A stretch of DNA of 64,000 bases from Paracoccaceae bacterium. Lineage in GTDB: Bacteria > Pseudomonadota > Alphaproteobacteria > Rhodobacterales > Rhodobacteraceae. The notes beneath the pieces are model-generated. The model saw nothing but the letters and a program-made list of their open reading frames with translations, was not told the origin of the DNA and did no database searches. Position numbers and translations under genes: made by a program. Shown in pieces: positions 42,524 through 51,136 of this stretch; position 1 is the first letter of the stretch; each line of letters starts with the position of its first letter. The stretch is from NCBI GenBank assembly GCA_013373325.1, contig JABXIA010000120.1, positions 58,443 through 122,442 of the forward strand, given 5' to 3'.

Positions 42524-42695
42524 CTTCCGATTGAACCCGGGTATCGGCGGAGGCGTCCGGCACCTTCTTCTGTGCAGTTTGACGCTTCGCGGTCTTGCCG
42601 TGCTTATGCCCGCCGTGTCCATGCCCGAAGAGATGCAATGCAGCCATCCCGCCGATCACGAGGACCAGAACCCAGTTTTCGATAATCCATTCCAT
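42516..42695 (-). CDS. 59-residue His-rich single-span membrane protein
   Basis: A small gene with AAGGA 2-7 bases before the ATG encodes one membrane segment (IENWVLVLVIGGMAALHLFG), a His/Gly-rich stretch (HGHGGHKHGK) and a charged tail. It resembles DUF2933-type small proteins (compare 30094-30360) and could bind metal. It lies 6 bases after the PHA-synthase-like gene and overlaps fabI by 8 bases, so it is part of the operon. Confidence 0.75.
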   Translation of the reverse strand: MEWIIENWVLVLVIGGMAALHLFGHGHGGHKHGKTAKRQTAQKKVPDASADTRVQSEDA

Positions 42696-42701
42696 GATCC
42701 T

Positions 42702-44465
42702 TCACTCCTTGTTTGGTATGGCGGTCGGTTGGCCCGCTTGTGTGGTGGTGGCGATGGGGAAACTGCCGTACATCGCGCCAAAGACATGTGTGAGCCATGC
42801 ATCGCGCGCTTTGCGCAAGGCACCGAGGTTTTCGCCGGTACGCGCGAACAACGCGCGTTCGGCAAGGATGGCGGGATGGTCTTTCGGCAGAGGATCCCGC
42901 GTCTCACGCACGGAGTCGGCTGTGGATTTCACCAGCGCCATCCAAGGGTTCACACGCTCGGAAAACATCGTTCTGGTCCATCGCATCGGATGCAGGGCGC
43001 GCAGCATCTCGGCACTGGCAGGGGACGTCGCGGCCTTGATCCAAGGGCTAACAAATGTCGAATAAGCCGCCTCGTTGATCCGTGACATCTGCGCGACCTG
43101 GGCCAGCGCTCCATGGTCTGACCCAAAACCGAGATCGTCGACGTCGCGCGGCTCGAAACGCACGTCGTAGTCGTCGGTCTTGCGCTTTGCGCCCCCGGAA
43201 GGATTATCGATGACCATCTCATAAAGCCCGGGCGCCAGCGCCTCGACCGCCTCCAGGCTTTCCAGGATCGCCCGATGCTGAAGCCGCGCGACGGACCCGG
43301 AGACGAAGATGCCCAGATGCCCGACAGTCTCGTGCGTCATGTAGACGATGCGCTGTCCGGCAGCCTTGAGCGCATCGGTGTCAGGATATAGCTTGGCAAT
43401 CCAGCCCAACGCCTGCTGCGGCGGGGTGATGTTGTCGCCCTCCGAGGCAAAGACGATGATCGGGTTGCGGATCCGTTTCAGATCGATGGTACAATGCGCG
43501 TCCAGTTGCATCTCGCCCTGCTCCAGTCGATTGCCGATGAAAAGGTTCTGAGTGATGCCGAGAATTTCCTCGCGGCTCAGCGTATAGTAGCCATTCCACC
43601 AGCGTTCGAAGTCGAGGAACCGTTCACGTTCGGTATCGGCATGGGAAAAGAGGTTGGCGTATTTCTCCCAGATCGCCTTTTCAGGTTGCAGGGTCTCGAA
43701 GTTCTGCGCCAGCCACGCGCCGTCGAACCGCCCGTCGCCCAGATCGGCGATCATGTGCGCCGCCCAGGATCCGCCCGAGAGCGCGCCGAGCATCCGCATC
43801 GGGCTGGTGGCCGCGTCGCCCGACCAATAACTGAGCGGAGAGCCGTTCAACACGATGGGCCCGGTCAGACCGTCGCAATCGGCGGCCAGCAGGGCGGCGG
43901 CCCAACCGGCCTGACAATTGCCGTAGAGCACGGGTGCCGCGTTCGGGTGACGGCGGGCGACTTCGGTGACGAAGTCACGCAGTGCATAGTGTACGTCAGC
44001 CAGCGTCTGGCCGGGCATGGGTTCTGGAAAGAAGATCACGAAATAGACCGGATGGCCCTCGTGCATCGCCATGCCGACTTCGCTGTCATGCTTGAAGCCG
44101 CCGATACCCGGCCCATGTCCCGCGCGCGGATCAATGACGATGACCGGCGGCTTTGCCTCGTCCACGCAATCGTCCCAGCAATCTTCGCCTGCCCGCGTGA
44201 TCCGGAGCAGTGCATAATTGGCGGGCCGTTCAAAAGTGCGGGCATCCAGCAGAAGCTCATAGTCGAAATCCAGAAGCGGCGGCATGCCCTGACGTTCATG
44301 TGCGATCATGTTGTCGGCGCGTTCGCGTAACGTGTCGAGGAACAGCACCCAGCGTTCAAAGGCGTCCTGAGCGTAGGGCACATTGGCACCAGCGGAGGGC
44401 CGTTTAGTCTCAGGTGCCGTAAGTTGCTCCGGCGTCACAGTCGCAAGGCGCAAGCTCTTATTCAT
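42702..44465 (-). CDS. DUF3141 / PHA-synthase-like alpha/beta hydrolase
   Basis: The protein of about 587 residues is related to poly(3-hydroxyalkanoate) polymerases. The lipase-like box has Cys as nucleophile (VLYGNCQAGWAAALLAADCD); the acid is in IVFASEGDNITPPQQAL and the His in THETVGHLGIFVSG. The region PPVIVIDPRAGHGPGIGGFK is typical of DUF3141. From memory, DUF3141 proteins are usually some 150-200 residues longer, so the C-terminus may be truncated or naturally short. The ATG at 44465 with AAGGAAG upstream overlaps the stop of the CxC gene. It may make or handle short hydroxyalkanoate polymers; this is not demonstrated. Confidence 0.85.
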   Translation of the reverse strand: MNKSLRLATVTPEQLTAPETKRPSAGANVPYAQDAFERWVLFLDTLRERADNMIAHERQGMPPLLDFDYELLLDARTFERPANYALLRITRAGEDCWDDCVDEAKPPVIVIDPRAGHGPGIGGFKHDSEVGMAMHEGHPVYFVIFFPEPMPGQTLADVHYALRDFVTEVARRHPNAAPVLYGNCQAGWAAALLAADCDGLTGPIVLNGSPLSYWSGDAATSPMRMLGALSGGSWAAHMIADLGDGRFDGAWLAQNFETLQPEKAIWEKYANLFSHADTERERFLDFERWWNGYYTLSREEILGITQNLFIGNRLEQGEMQLDAHCTIDLKRIRNPIIVFASEGDNITPPQQALGWIAKLYPDTDALKAAGQRIVYMTHETVGHLGIFVSGSVARLQHRAILESLEAVEALAPGLYEMVIDNPSGGAKRKTDDYDVRFEPRDVDDLGFGSDHGALAQVAQMSRINEAAYSTFVSPWIKAATSPASAEMLRALHPMRWTRTMFSERVNPWMALVKSTADSVRETRDPLPKDHPAILAERALFARTGENLGALRKARDAWLTHVFGAMYGSFPIATTTQAGQPTAIPNKE

Positions 44466-44787
44466 TGTTGGCTTCCTTCTGTTCATAGATTTCTCTGGAT
44501 GGCCGCCCTGCAAGAAGCGCAAGTGCGAGGTTCTTTGCGACATCCTCGCGCAGACCGGTCAACAGGTAGGCCGCATCACCGGGCTTGAGGCCCAGTGCGC
44601 GCGCCGCTAATTCCGGGGGTTGCTTCAAGATTTCCATGCGCTGGAACAACGCCAATGCCATCGGGGCGTCTGGATGCGCGGAGGCCTCTGCACAATTGCA
44701 TATCATCCGCGACATGAACTCCGGAACGGCGGCATTCCGCGACGGTTCCGTTGCTCCCGAACGAAAATTCGTCGTCTCCCGTGGCAT
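44458..44787 (-). CDS. Small CxC-motif protein (family shared with 61596-61904)
   Basis: The protein of about 109 residues has a polar N-terminus, the motif MICNCAEAS, and a helical C-terminal half (ELAARALGLKPGDAAYLLTG, then REDVAKNLALALLAG) resembling a helix-turn-helix. It aligns with the broken gene at 61596-61904 (VFCECRST, then SAADAVGLSTGDAKTVLFLF and RQMASALVASVL). Both lie just downstream of a Cys-tailed ECF sigma gene with a TGTAAY-N16-CGTC element between. The family is unknown to me. It could be a DNA-binding or sigma-interacting partner, with the CxC as metal or redox site. GGGA precedes the ATG at 44787. Confidence 0.75.
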   Translation of the reverse strand: MPRETTNFRSGATEPSRNAAVPEFMSRMICNCAEASAHPDAPMALALFQRMEILKQPPELAARALGLKPGDAAYLLTGLREDVAKNLALALLAGRPSREIYEQKEANNE

Positions 44788-44835
44788 GATCCCAGTCCTC
44801 CTGCTGTGCTGGCCCAAGGCGTAGTCACAAAAGAA

Positions 44836-44861
44836 GACGTCGATTGGCGAAAAACGTTACA
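44836..44861 (-). promoter_or_regulatory. ECF-type promoter element TGTAAC-N16-CGTC
   Basis: On the minus strand TGTAAC (44861-44856) and CGTC (44839-44836) are 16 bases apart, between the sigma gene stop at 44880 and the CxC gene at 44787. It would drive CxC protein, PHA-synthase-like, small membrane protein, fabI, petA and CBS-BON as one operon. Confidence 0.75.
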
Positions 44862-44879
44862 GAACCGACCGCGTTTCGA

Positions 44880-45506
44880 TCAGGAATTCTGCTGCCCTGC
44901 TTCGCAATCGGTTTCGTGCTCGGCGTTCTTGCAACCCTCAGGCTGACAATAGCAATCGTCACGGTCATCCCGGCAGCAAGCGCCACAATGATTTGTCAGC
45001 GCCTCGCGCAGAGCCGTGCGCGCCCGGTGTAGCCTAACGCCAAGCGCGTTGCGGGTTAGTCCAAGGTCGCGCGCCACATGCTCACGGTCTTCTTCGCCGA
45101 AGTCGATGCGCCGGATCAGTTCCGAATCCGCCGGGCGCAGTTCGGAAATCAGACCGCCATGACAGGTGCAGAGCCGTGCCATCTGAGTCGGCGCATCAGC
45201 GGTCCAGTCTTCCGGCTCGCGCGCCACCGCCGCGGCCAGTTGGTCACGGCGCGTGCCTTTGCGGAAATGGTCATTCAACGTGGAGCGCAGGATCGCATAG
45301 AGCCAGGCATCCATCCGTTCGACGTCTCTGAGTTGGTCCTTGCGCTGCAGCACGCGGATGCTGAAATCCTGCAGGACATCCTCTGCATCCGCCCGGTTGC
45401 CAAGCCGTTTGATCAGGAACCCCAGAAATGCGCCACGTCCATCGAGCAACGCACGTTCCGTCGAGGTGTTAGGTACCTTCGGTTTTTCGGTGTCGAGCGA
45501 TGCCAT
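44880..45506 (-). CDS. ECF sigma factor with Cys-rich C-terminal tail (sigma 1)
   Basis: The 208-residue sigma-70 family protein has region 2 (AFLGFLIKRLGNRADAEDVL, then DFSIRVLQRKDQLRD and MDAWLYAILRSTLNDHFRKG) and region 4 (DREHVARDLGLTRNALGVRL, then HRARTALREALTNH). It is followed by about 35 residues with a Cys cluster: HCGACC, DDCYCQ, EGCKN and TDCEAG. There is no anti-sigma gene next to it. ECF factors with a C-terminal Cys-rich domain (CorE-like, ECF44) are known to sense metals directly, so metal or redox control is plausible here. It is very similar to the factor at 61968, and both are followed by the same promoter element and a CxC protein. Confidence 0.92.
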   Translation of the reverse strand: MASLDTEKPKVPNTSTERALLDGRGAFLGFLIKRLGNRADAEDVLQDFSIRVLQRKDQLRDVERMDAWLYAILRSTLNDHFRKGTRRDQLAAAVAREPEDWTADAPTQMARLCTCHGGLISELRPADSELIRRIDFGEEDREHVARDLGLTRNALGVRLHRARTALREALTNHCGACCRDDRDDCYCQPEGCKNAEHETDCEAGQQNS

Positions 45507-45731
45507 GACATTCCTGTCCTAATTTTCCGATATTTGCACTGTTGTCGACATGATCATCGCGTCGAGCGTGTTCAATGCTTGCAGGCGTTCACACAGATCA
45601 AATTCGCCATGCTCCGTCCCGCCGTATCGAAGGCCAAGACCCACTCTTCCCCTCTGCTAGGAAGCCTCTCACCAACCTTGTCCACAGTCACCAGGCCACA
45701 TCAATCTATTGATTTAGCGAATTATATCCTA

Positions 45732-46628
45732 TTATGCTCCGCTTTTCTGGCTTTGCGTTCTACCGCTGAGATTGACGAGAACTATACCCGCAATGACCAA
45801 TACGATCCCGGAAAACTGCACGGCGGAAAGACGCTCGCCAAAGAACAGTGCCCCGATGGTGAGACCGAATATCGGCACCAGGAAGCTGAACACAATCGCC
45901 CGGTTCAGTTCCACTTCCTCCAGTACCGAAAACCACAGCCAGTAAACCAGTGCAGAGCCAAACAAGGCCAAGCCCAACAGCGACATTACGAAAACAGATG
46001 TCCATTGGATGGCCGTCTGATCTTCAAGGAGAAGCGCCGCCACGGCAAGAGGCACGCTGCCGATCAGCATCTGAAAGCCCATTGCAAAAAGTCCATCGAC
46101 CTGACCTGCGATGGATTTGATCGCCACGTTGCTGACAGTCACTCCAACCGCAGCCAGAACGATGTAGGCAAAACCGATGGCCGTCCCGTCTCGCGCTCCA
46201 TCGCCCAATTGTGGCAAGGCGATCACAAGTATTCCCGCGAAACCGATCAATAGGCCACCCCAACCGACCCTCGCCAGTCGCTCTCCAAGCCATGCAACGC
46301 CCAACATTGTCGCAAGCAGCGGCTGAGCGTTGGCGATAACCGTGGCGAGCCCGGGAGATACAAATTCTGCCGCATGAAACATGCCGAGAAATCCCAGACT
46401 GGTCGCGCCAAGGCCGACGACACCCAGTGTCACCCACGTGCGCCAACCACGCGGAAACGGCCGCTGCAGCCACACCGCAACAAACACCAGGGTGGCCGCA
46501 GCCAGAATTGCCCGCAGTGTCGCAAAGGTCAAATGCGGCGAATATTGCAGCCCTGCCGTGATCAGCGGAAAGCACGCCGCCCACAAGAGCATGGCCAGAA
46601 CGATCTTGGTTATTGTCGTCGGCGACAT
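45732..46628 (-). CDS. EamA-family (drug/metabolite) transporter
   Basis: The 298-residue protein has ten predicted membrane helices in two EamA repeats: IVLAMLLWAACFPLITAGLQ opening the first, and IGFAYIVLAAVGVTVSNVAI opening the second. It ends with a basic tail (SGRTQSQKSGA). This group exports metabolites such as amino acids or is of unknown specificity. It stands alone on the minus strand between two sigma genes; no TGTAAY-N16-CGTC element precedes it, so it is probably not part of that regulon. Confidence 0.9.
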   Translation of the reverse strand: MSPTTITKIVLAMLLWAACFPLITAGLQYSPHLTFATLRAILAAATLVFVAVWLQRPFPRGWRTWVTLGVVGLGATSLGFLGMFHAAEFVSPGLATVIANAQPLLATMLGVAWLGERLARVGWGGLLIGFAGILVIALPQLGDGARDGTAIGFAYIVLAAVGVTVSNVAIKSIAGQVDGLFAMGFQMLIGSVPLAVAALLLEDQTAIQWTSVFVMSLLGLALFGSALVYWLWFSVLEEVELNRAIVFSFLVPIFGLTIGALFFGERLSAVQFSGIVLVIAGIVLVNLSGRTQSQKSGA

Positions 46629-46909
46629 CGGGATTTCCTTTTTTCAGGTCAGAACCGGCTGGAATTGCGGAGATCTTCCGGCGTGCCAAGTCAGTGTAGA
46701 ATGATAAGTTTTTCTCGTAGTTGATGATCGCAGTCGCAAGTGTCAACAATTGCGGTGCGGCGGCTTGGCGACAGTGATTGGACGAACCAAACAGACGTTT
46801 CAGCGACTGAAACCTTACTGGTTATTAAGACAAACGTCTGATGACCTGTGCTTTATGAGTTCCAGGATGCACGTATAATGAAAGAAACGCAGACGTTTGT
46901 GGCAGACGG

Positions 46910-46935
46910 TGTAACGCATCCGACTTACGAGCGTC
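46910..46935 (+). promoter_or_regulatory. ECF-type promoter element TGTAAC-N16-CGTC before sigma 2
   Basis: TGTAAC (46910-46915) and CGTC (46932-46935) lie 16 bases apart and end 20 bases before the ATG at 46956, leaving just room for a transcription start and the GAGGTG ribosome site. It indicates that this sigma gene is itself a target, possibly autoregulated. Confidence 0.75.
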
Positions 46936-46955
46936 GTATTTTGCAGAGGTGTGTG

Positions 46956-47612
46956 ATGAAAAATGACCAAGGCGACAAATTTTCCTTAGTTGACCAGTCC
47001 GACGTCGCTGCAAAATCCACCGACGCGGCCGTTCGCCACGCGTTGGTGGAAGGCAGACATCAAATTCTGAAATTCCTGCGTCGGCGACTGGGTGATCCAG
47101 AGGCGGCAGAGGATGTCCTGCAAACATTTATGCTGCGGGCCATCGACCGCTCAGAGCAACTTCGTGATGTGCGCGCCGTTCGCGGCTGGCTCAGTCAGAT
47201 CCTTGCGTCGTCCATAGCGGACCATGGCCGCAAGGTTTCGCGACAGCGACAGAGGGAGGTGGTCATGGCCCCGACCGACCTGGAAGGCGTCCATCACGAT
47301 TTTGACGAAGAACTGGACGAGGTTATCTGCAATTGTCTCTACAAGTTGTTGCCAACGCTCAAACCGGAATATGCCGAAGTCATCTGGCGGGTCGATCTTC
47401 AGGAACAACCGCGAGAGGACGTCGCCAAAGACCTTGGGATCACGTTGAACAACCTCAACGTCCGCGTTCACCGGGGCAGGCAGGCATTGAAGACAAGGTT
47501 GCAGCAGATGTGCCTGACCTGCCCGGTTCACGGCTTTCTTGATTGCGATTGCGACGCGGCAGAGAAGGTCCGCGCCCGCCTCGAAGGCCTTGCGGACGAA
47601 AGCGAAATCTGA
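46956..47612 (+). CDS. ECF sigma factor with Cys-rich C-terminal tail (sigma 2)
   Basis: The protein of about 218 residues has sigma region 2 (ILKFLRRRLGDPEAAEDVLQ, then RSEQLRDVRAVRGWLSQILA) and region 4 (PREDVAKDLGITLNNLNVRV, then HRGRQALKTRLQQ), followed by CLTCPVHGFLDCDC. This Cys pattern matches the other two sigma tails. The ATG at 46956 is chosen over ATGs at 46848 and 46878 because the promoter element ends just upstream and GAGGTG lies 7 bases before it. It is the most divergent of the three and has no CxC partner gene nearby. It is followed by about 240 bases and then the cfa promoter element. Confidence 0.92.
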   Translation: MKNDQGDKFSLVDQSDVAAKSTDAAVRHALVEGRHQILKFLRRRLGDPEAAEDVLQTFMLRAIDRSEQLRDVRAVRGWLSQILASSIADHGRKVSRQRQREVVMAPTDLEGVHHDFDEELDEVICNCLYKLLPTLKPEYAEVIWRVDLQEQPREDVAKDLGITLNNLNVRVHRGRQALKTRLQQMCLTCPVHGFLDCDCDAAEKVRARLEGLADESEI

Positions 47613-47849
47613 AGAACACGCAGAACCGCGGAGCGATCCTCGGAGCTTTAATGCTGCTGCCTTACACGCGTGCCTGAGACCGAAGCCGCAATCGAAAGAT
47701 GATCACGATCGCGTTTGATAAGTCGTGGGCTCATGTCCTTCGGCGAACAATAGGCTGCAATCGGGCAAATGTGTACCGAAAGCGCTTGGACCGATACGCC
47801 CAATCGGCGCTTTCCTGCTTTCAGGTGCCGACGCAATATGGCTGCGCGC

Positions 47850-47875
47850 TGTAACAAACACTAGCGCCGGTCGTC
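47850..47875 (+). promoter_or_regulatory. ECF-type promoter element TGTAAC-N16-CGTC before cfa
   Basis: TGTAAC (47850-47855) and CGTC (47872-47875) are separated by 16 bases, 63 bases before the cfa ATG. Otherwise the 326-base gap from the sigma 2 stop to cfa shows nothing recognisable. Confidence 0.75.
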
Positions 47876-47938
47876 TTTTTGAGAGCCGGGGTCGTTCGAT
47901 GCCCCTTCCAAACTCAGACAAACGCGGAGGCACCGATC

Positions 47939-49279
47939 ATGTCCAACAGCGAAATCCCACCTGATGAGCAGTTTGAATTGCATGACGGCGCGAGGCAGCT
48001 TCCACGCCTTGGACCCGGAAGGGCCGCGATGTGGTTACTTGCCAAATTGCTCAGCCGTCTGGTTCGGAACGGTCACCTGACTGTTATCGACCCCTGTTGT
48101 GGGACTTGGCGTTTCGGTGGCGGTGACGGCCCTGCCGTTTCAGTCCGATTGACCGACAAGGCGCTGCCTGCGCAACTTCTTGCAAACCCCAGTCTGGCGC
48201 TTGGCGAGGCCTATATGGATGGAACGCTCCGCATCGAGACCGGCAGCCTGCGCGACCTTCTTTCGATTTGCATGGCTGACCTCGACGCCGTCGACGCTTT
48301 GCCCGGGAAACGGATCAGGCAAGGGCTGGACGCTTTTTTGAGCCGCAGGTTGCATCACAACCCGATCAACCGGGCCCGCTGCAACGTGGCGCACCACTAT
48401 GATCTCTCGACCGAACTCTACGACCTCTTTCTTGACGCGGACCGACAGTATTCATGCGCCTACTTCGCCACAGGCAATGAAACTTTGGACGAGGCGCAAG
48501 CCCTCAAGAAACGACACATCGCTGCAAAGCTGCTGCTGCGGCCCGGCCTTGACGTTCTCGATATCGGCTCGGGCTGGGGGGGCTTGGCGCTGGAGCTTGC
48601 CCAACAGCATCAGGCCCGCGTGACCGGTCTGAGCCTGTCTACCGAACAGATCGTGGCCGCCCGCGCCAGCGCAACGCAGTCCGGCCTGTCCGAACAGGTC
48701 GCCTTTAAACTCCGCGACTACCGGCAAGAGAAAGGCCAGTATGACCGTGTCGTTTCGGTGGGCATGTTCGAGCATGTGGGCCGCAGTGGATTTGATGACT
48801 ATTTCAGCACGATCCGAAGGGTTCTCAAGCCGGATGGAGTCGCGCTTGTACATGCGATCGGTACGATGGCACCCAAAGGTGGCAGCGATGCGTGGATCAG
48901 GAAATACATTTTCCCCGGTGGCTATCTTCCGTCACTGTCCGAAACGATCTCGGCGGCGGAACGTTCTGGGCTTTGGGTCACCGATGTCGAGGTCCTGCGC
49001 CTGCATTATGCAGAGACCCTGCGGCACTGGTCCGAACGCTTCGCAGCCGAGCGCGGGACCGCGCGGAGGCTTTACGACGAACGGTTCTGCCGCATTTGGG
49101 AATTCTATCTGGCTGTCTGCGAAATGGCATTCCGGCATGGCCGGTTGATGGTGTTCCAGCTCCAGTTGGCCAAACGCCGCGACACCGTTCCGTTGACGCG
49201 GAATTACATCGCGGACGCTGAGGCAGATCACCACTGCCACATCAGGGCACTCGGCAAACAAATAGGGAGAGCAAGATGA
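47939..49279 (+). CDS. cfa: Cyclopropane-fatty-acyl-phospholipid synthase
   Basis: The protein of about 446 residues methylenates unsaturated acyl chains of phospholipids using S-adenosylmethionine. Features: the N-terminal Cfa domain with LANPSLALGEAYMDGTLRIE, NVAHHYDLSTELYDLFLD, CAYFATGNETLDEAQALKKR, the SAM site VLDIGSGWGGLALELAQQH, and the C-terminal LHYAETLRHWSERFAAER with RIWEFYLAVCEMAFRHG. It is longer than E. coli Cfa (382). The ATG at 47939 has GGAGG 9 bases upstream. Its end overlaps the GAPDH gene. Cyclopropane lipids protect membranes under acid, copper and stationary-phase stress. Confidence 0.96.
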   Translation: MSNSEIPPDEQFELHDGARQLPRLGPGRAAMWLLAKLLSRLVRNGHLTVIDPCCGTWRFGGGDGPAVSVRLTDKALPAQLLANPSLALGEAYMDGTLRIETGSLRDLLSICMADLDAVDALPGKRIRQGLDAFLSRRLHHNPINRARCNVAHHYDLSTELYDLFLDADRQYSCAYFATGNETLDEAQALKKRHIAAKLLLRPGLDVLDIGSGWGGLALELAQQHQARVTGLSLSTEQIVAARASATQSGLSEQVAFKLRDYRQEKGQYDRVVSVGMFEHVGRSGFDDYFSTIRRVLKPDGVALVHAIGTMAPKGGSDAWIRKYIFPGGYLPSLSETISAAERSGLWVTDVEVLRLHYAETLRHWSERFAAERGTARRLYDERFCRIWEFYLAVCEMAFRHGRLMVFQLQLAKRRDTVPLTRNYIADAEADHHCHIRALGKQIGRAR

Positions 49280-50331
49280 CAGGCAAAGGGCAAATCAAGG
49301 TCGCCGTGAACGGATACGGTGTGATCGGCAAGCGCGTAGCCGACGCGGTGGCCGTGCAGGCCGACATGGACCTGATCGGCGTGGCGGATGTCGTGGCCGA
49401 CTGGCGCGCCCGGATGCCGGCAACCAAGGGCTTTGCCCTCTACGCTGCAGACCCGGAACGGGAATCCGCGATACAAAAGGCCGGCCTGAACCTCGCCGGC
49501 GGCTTGGACGATCTGTTGGCCGCCGCCGACATCGTGATCGATTGCACGCCGAAAAAGATCGCCGCTCAGAATGTGGAAACATACCGCGACAAAGGCATCC
49601 GTTTCATCGTTCACGGCGGCGAAAAACACAGCGTAACGGGCCATTCCTTTGTCGCCGAAGCGAATTATGAAACGGCGCTCGGGCGCGACAGCACCCGTGT
49701 CGTGTCCTGCAACACGACCTCGATCGTCCGCACGCTGAGCGCACTCAAACGGTCCGGCCTGCTTGGCTCGGCGCGCGGAACGCTGCTTCGGCGCGCCACT
49801 GATCCATGGGAAAGCCATCTGGGCGGGATCATGAACACGCTCGTTCCCGAACCCGAAATCCCTAGCCACCAAGGCCCCGATGCGCAAAGCGTCGATCCCG
49901 ACCTTGACGTGATCACGATGGCCGTCAAGGTGCCCCAGACCCTTGCGCATTTGCACTACTGGTCCGTGAGGATGCCGCGCAAGGCATCAAAGGATGAGGT
50001 GCTGGACGCATTCTGCGCGTCGTCCCGCATTGCTCTGATCCGGATGTCGGACGGGCTGGGTGCAATCAACGCAGTCAAGGAGATGATGGCCGATCTCGGG
50101 CGCCCCAACGACAGCCTCTACGAGGTGGCCCTGTGGGAGGACATGCTCAGGGTAGAGGGCGACGAGTTGTTCTATGCCTATATGGTCGACAACCAGGCTA
50201 TCGTGATCCCCGAGACCATCGACGCGATCCGTGCCCTAACCCAAGCTGAGCCAGACGGAGCCGCATCGATTGCGCGCACGAATGCGGCGCTGGGTGTCGG
50301 TGCGTTTGCGGCCAACACACCGACGCGTTAG
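49276..50331 (+). CDS. gap: Type II (archaeal-type) glyceraldehyde-3-phosphate dehydrogenase
   Basis: The 351-residue enzyme starts IKVAVNGYGVIGKRVADAVA and has the active-site Cys in VVSCNTTSIVRTLSAL, with KVPQTLAHLHYWSVRM and IPETIDAIRAL downstream: the signature of the archaeal type II GAPDH, not the common bacterial GapA (SNASCTTNC). It would oxidise glyceraldehyde-3-phosphate, possibly that produced by the phosphoketolase. It overlaps cfa by 4 bases with GGGAGAG as ribosome site, so both share the element at 47850. Rare in Proteobacteria, it suggests lateral origin. Confidence 0.93.
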   Translation: MTGKGQIKVAVNGYGVIGKRVADAVAVQADMDLIGVADVVADWRARMPATKGFALYAADPERESAIQKAGLNLAGGLDDLLAAADIVIDCTPKKIAAQNVETYRDKGIRFIVHGGEKHSVTGHSFVAEANYETALGRDSTRVVSCNTTSIVRTLSALKRSGLLGSARGTLLRRATDPWESHLGGIMNTLVPEPEIPSHQGPDAQSVDPDLDVITMAVKVPQTLAHLHYWSVRMPRKASKDEVLDAFCASSRIALIRMSDGLGAINAVKEMMADLGRPNDSLYEVALWEDMLRVEGDELFYAYMVDNQAIVIPETIDAIRALTQAEPDGAASIARTNAALGVGAFAANTPTR

Positions 50332-50365
50332 CAAGAGGCACTGAGGACTGAATTGGCGTGACTGA

Positions 50366-51136
50366 TCAGCCCGCCGCCATGCCCCCGTCGACGGGATATT
50401 GCGCTCCGGTGATGAACGCGGAATCGTCGGAGGCGAGGAAGAGGACGAGGTTGGCGATATCGAGGCTTTCGCCATAGCGACCCAGCGGGATCGTATCGGA
50501 AAGCTGCTGCTTTACTTCATCGCCGCGACCGGGATTGAAGCCTTCCTCCAGCGACCGCATCATCCGGGTGTTGACCGGCGATGGATGCACGGAATTGACC
50601 CGCACGTTGTGGCCCGCCGCCTCGATCGCAGCCGCGCGCGTCAGGCCGACTACGGCATGTTTCGACGTGATATAGGGCGCGACGTTTGGGCTGCCTTTGA
50701 GACCCGCAATGGACGACATGTTGATAACGCTTCCCGATTTCCGTCCGATCATCACCGGCAAGACATGCTGCAATCCAAGGAATGCGCCGCGCACGTTGAC
50801 TGCCATCACGCGGTCGAAATCCTTGATCTTCTGATCGATCAGTGGCGCGACCTTGCCCTCGATCCCGGCGTTGTTGAAGAACACGTCGATGCGTCCGAAT
50901 TTCTCGACGGTCTGCGCGACATATCGTTCGCAATCCTCGACCGACGATACGTCGGCCGCGATTGTCAGCACATCGCCCGAATTTCCAAGATCCCTCGCGG
51001 TATCCGACAGATCACTTTCCCTGAGGTCGACAAGCGCGACCTTGGCACCTTCGCTGAGAAAGAGCCGCGCGGTTTCCAGACCGATACCAGCTGCGCCCCC
51101 GGTGATCAGGGCGACTTTGTCGGCGAGACGTTTCAT
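50366..51136 (-). CDS. Short-chain dehydrogenase/reductase
   Basis: The 256-residue SDR has a nucleotide site (ALITGGAAGIGLETARLFLS), NNAG in DVFFNNAGIEG, and catalytic Ser and Tyr-x3-Lys in NMSSIAGLKGSPNVAPYITSK. Near the C-terminus FITGAQYPVDGGMAAG closes the fold. Substrate is unknown. It is the last gene of the arginine deiminase operon (4-base overlap with arcC), so it may help balance NAD(P)H there. Confidence 0.92.
   Translation of the reverse strand: MKRLADKVALITGGAAGIGLETARLFLSEGAKVALVDLRESDLSDTARDLGNSGDVLTIAADVSSVEDCERYVAQTVEKFGRIDVFFNNAGIEGKVAPLIDQKIKDFDRVMAVNVRGAFLGLQHVLPVMIGRKSGSVINMSSIAGLKGSPNVAPYITSKHAVVGLTRAAAIEAAGHNVRVNSVHPSPVNTRMMRSLEEGFNPGRGDEVKQQLSDTIPLGRYGESLDIANLVLFLASDDSAFITGAQYPVDGGMAAG

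Noticed and set aside
45700-45713. ATCAAT-N2-ATTGAT, considered as an FNR/FixK box
   Set aside because: FNR boxes read TTGAT-N4-ATCAA; here the arms are in the opposite order with a 2-base spacer, about 195 bases from the nearest start.
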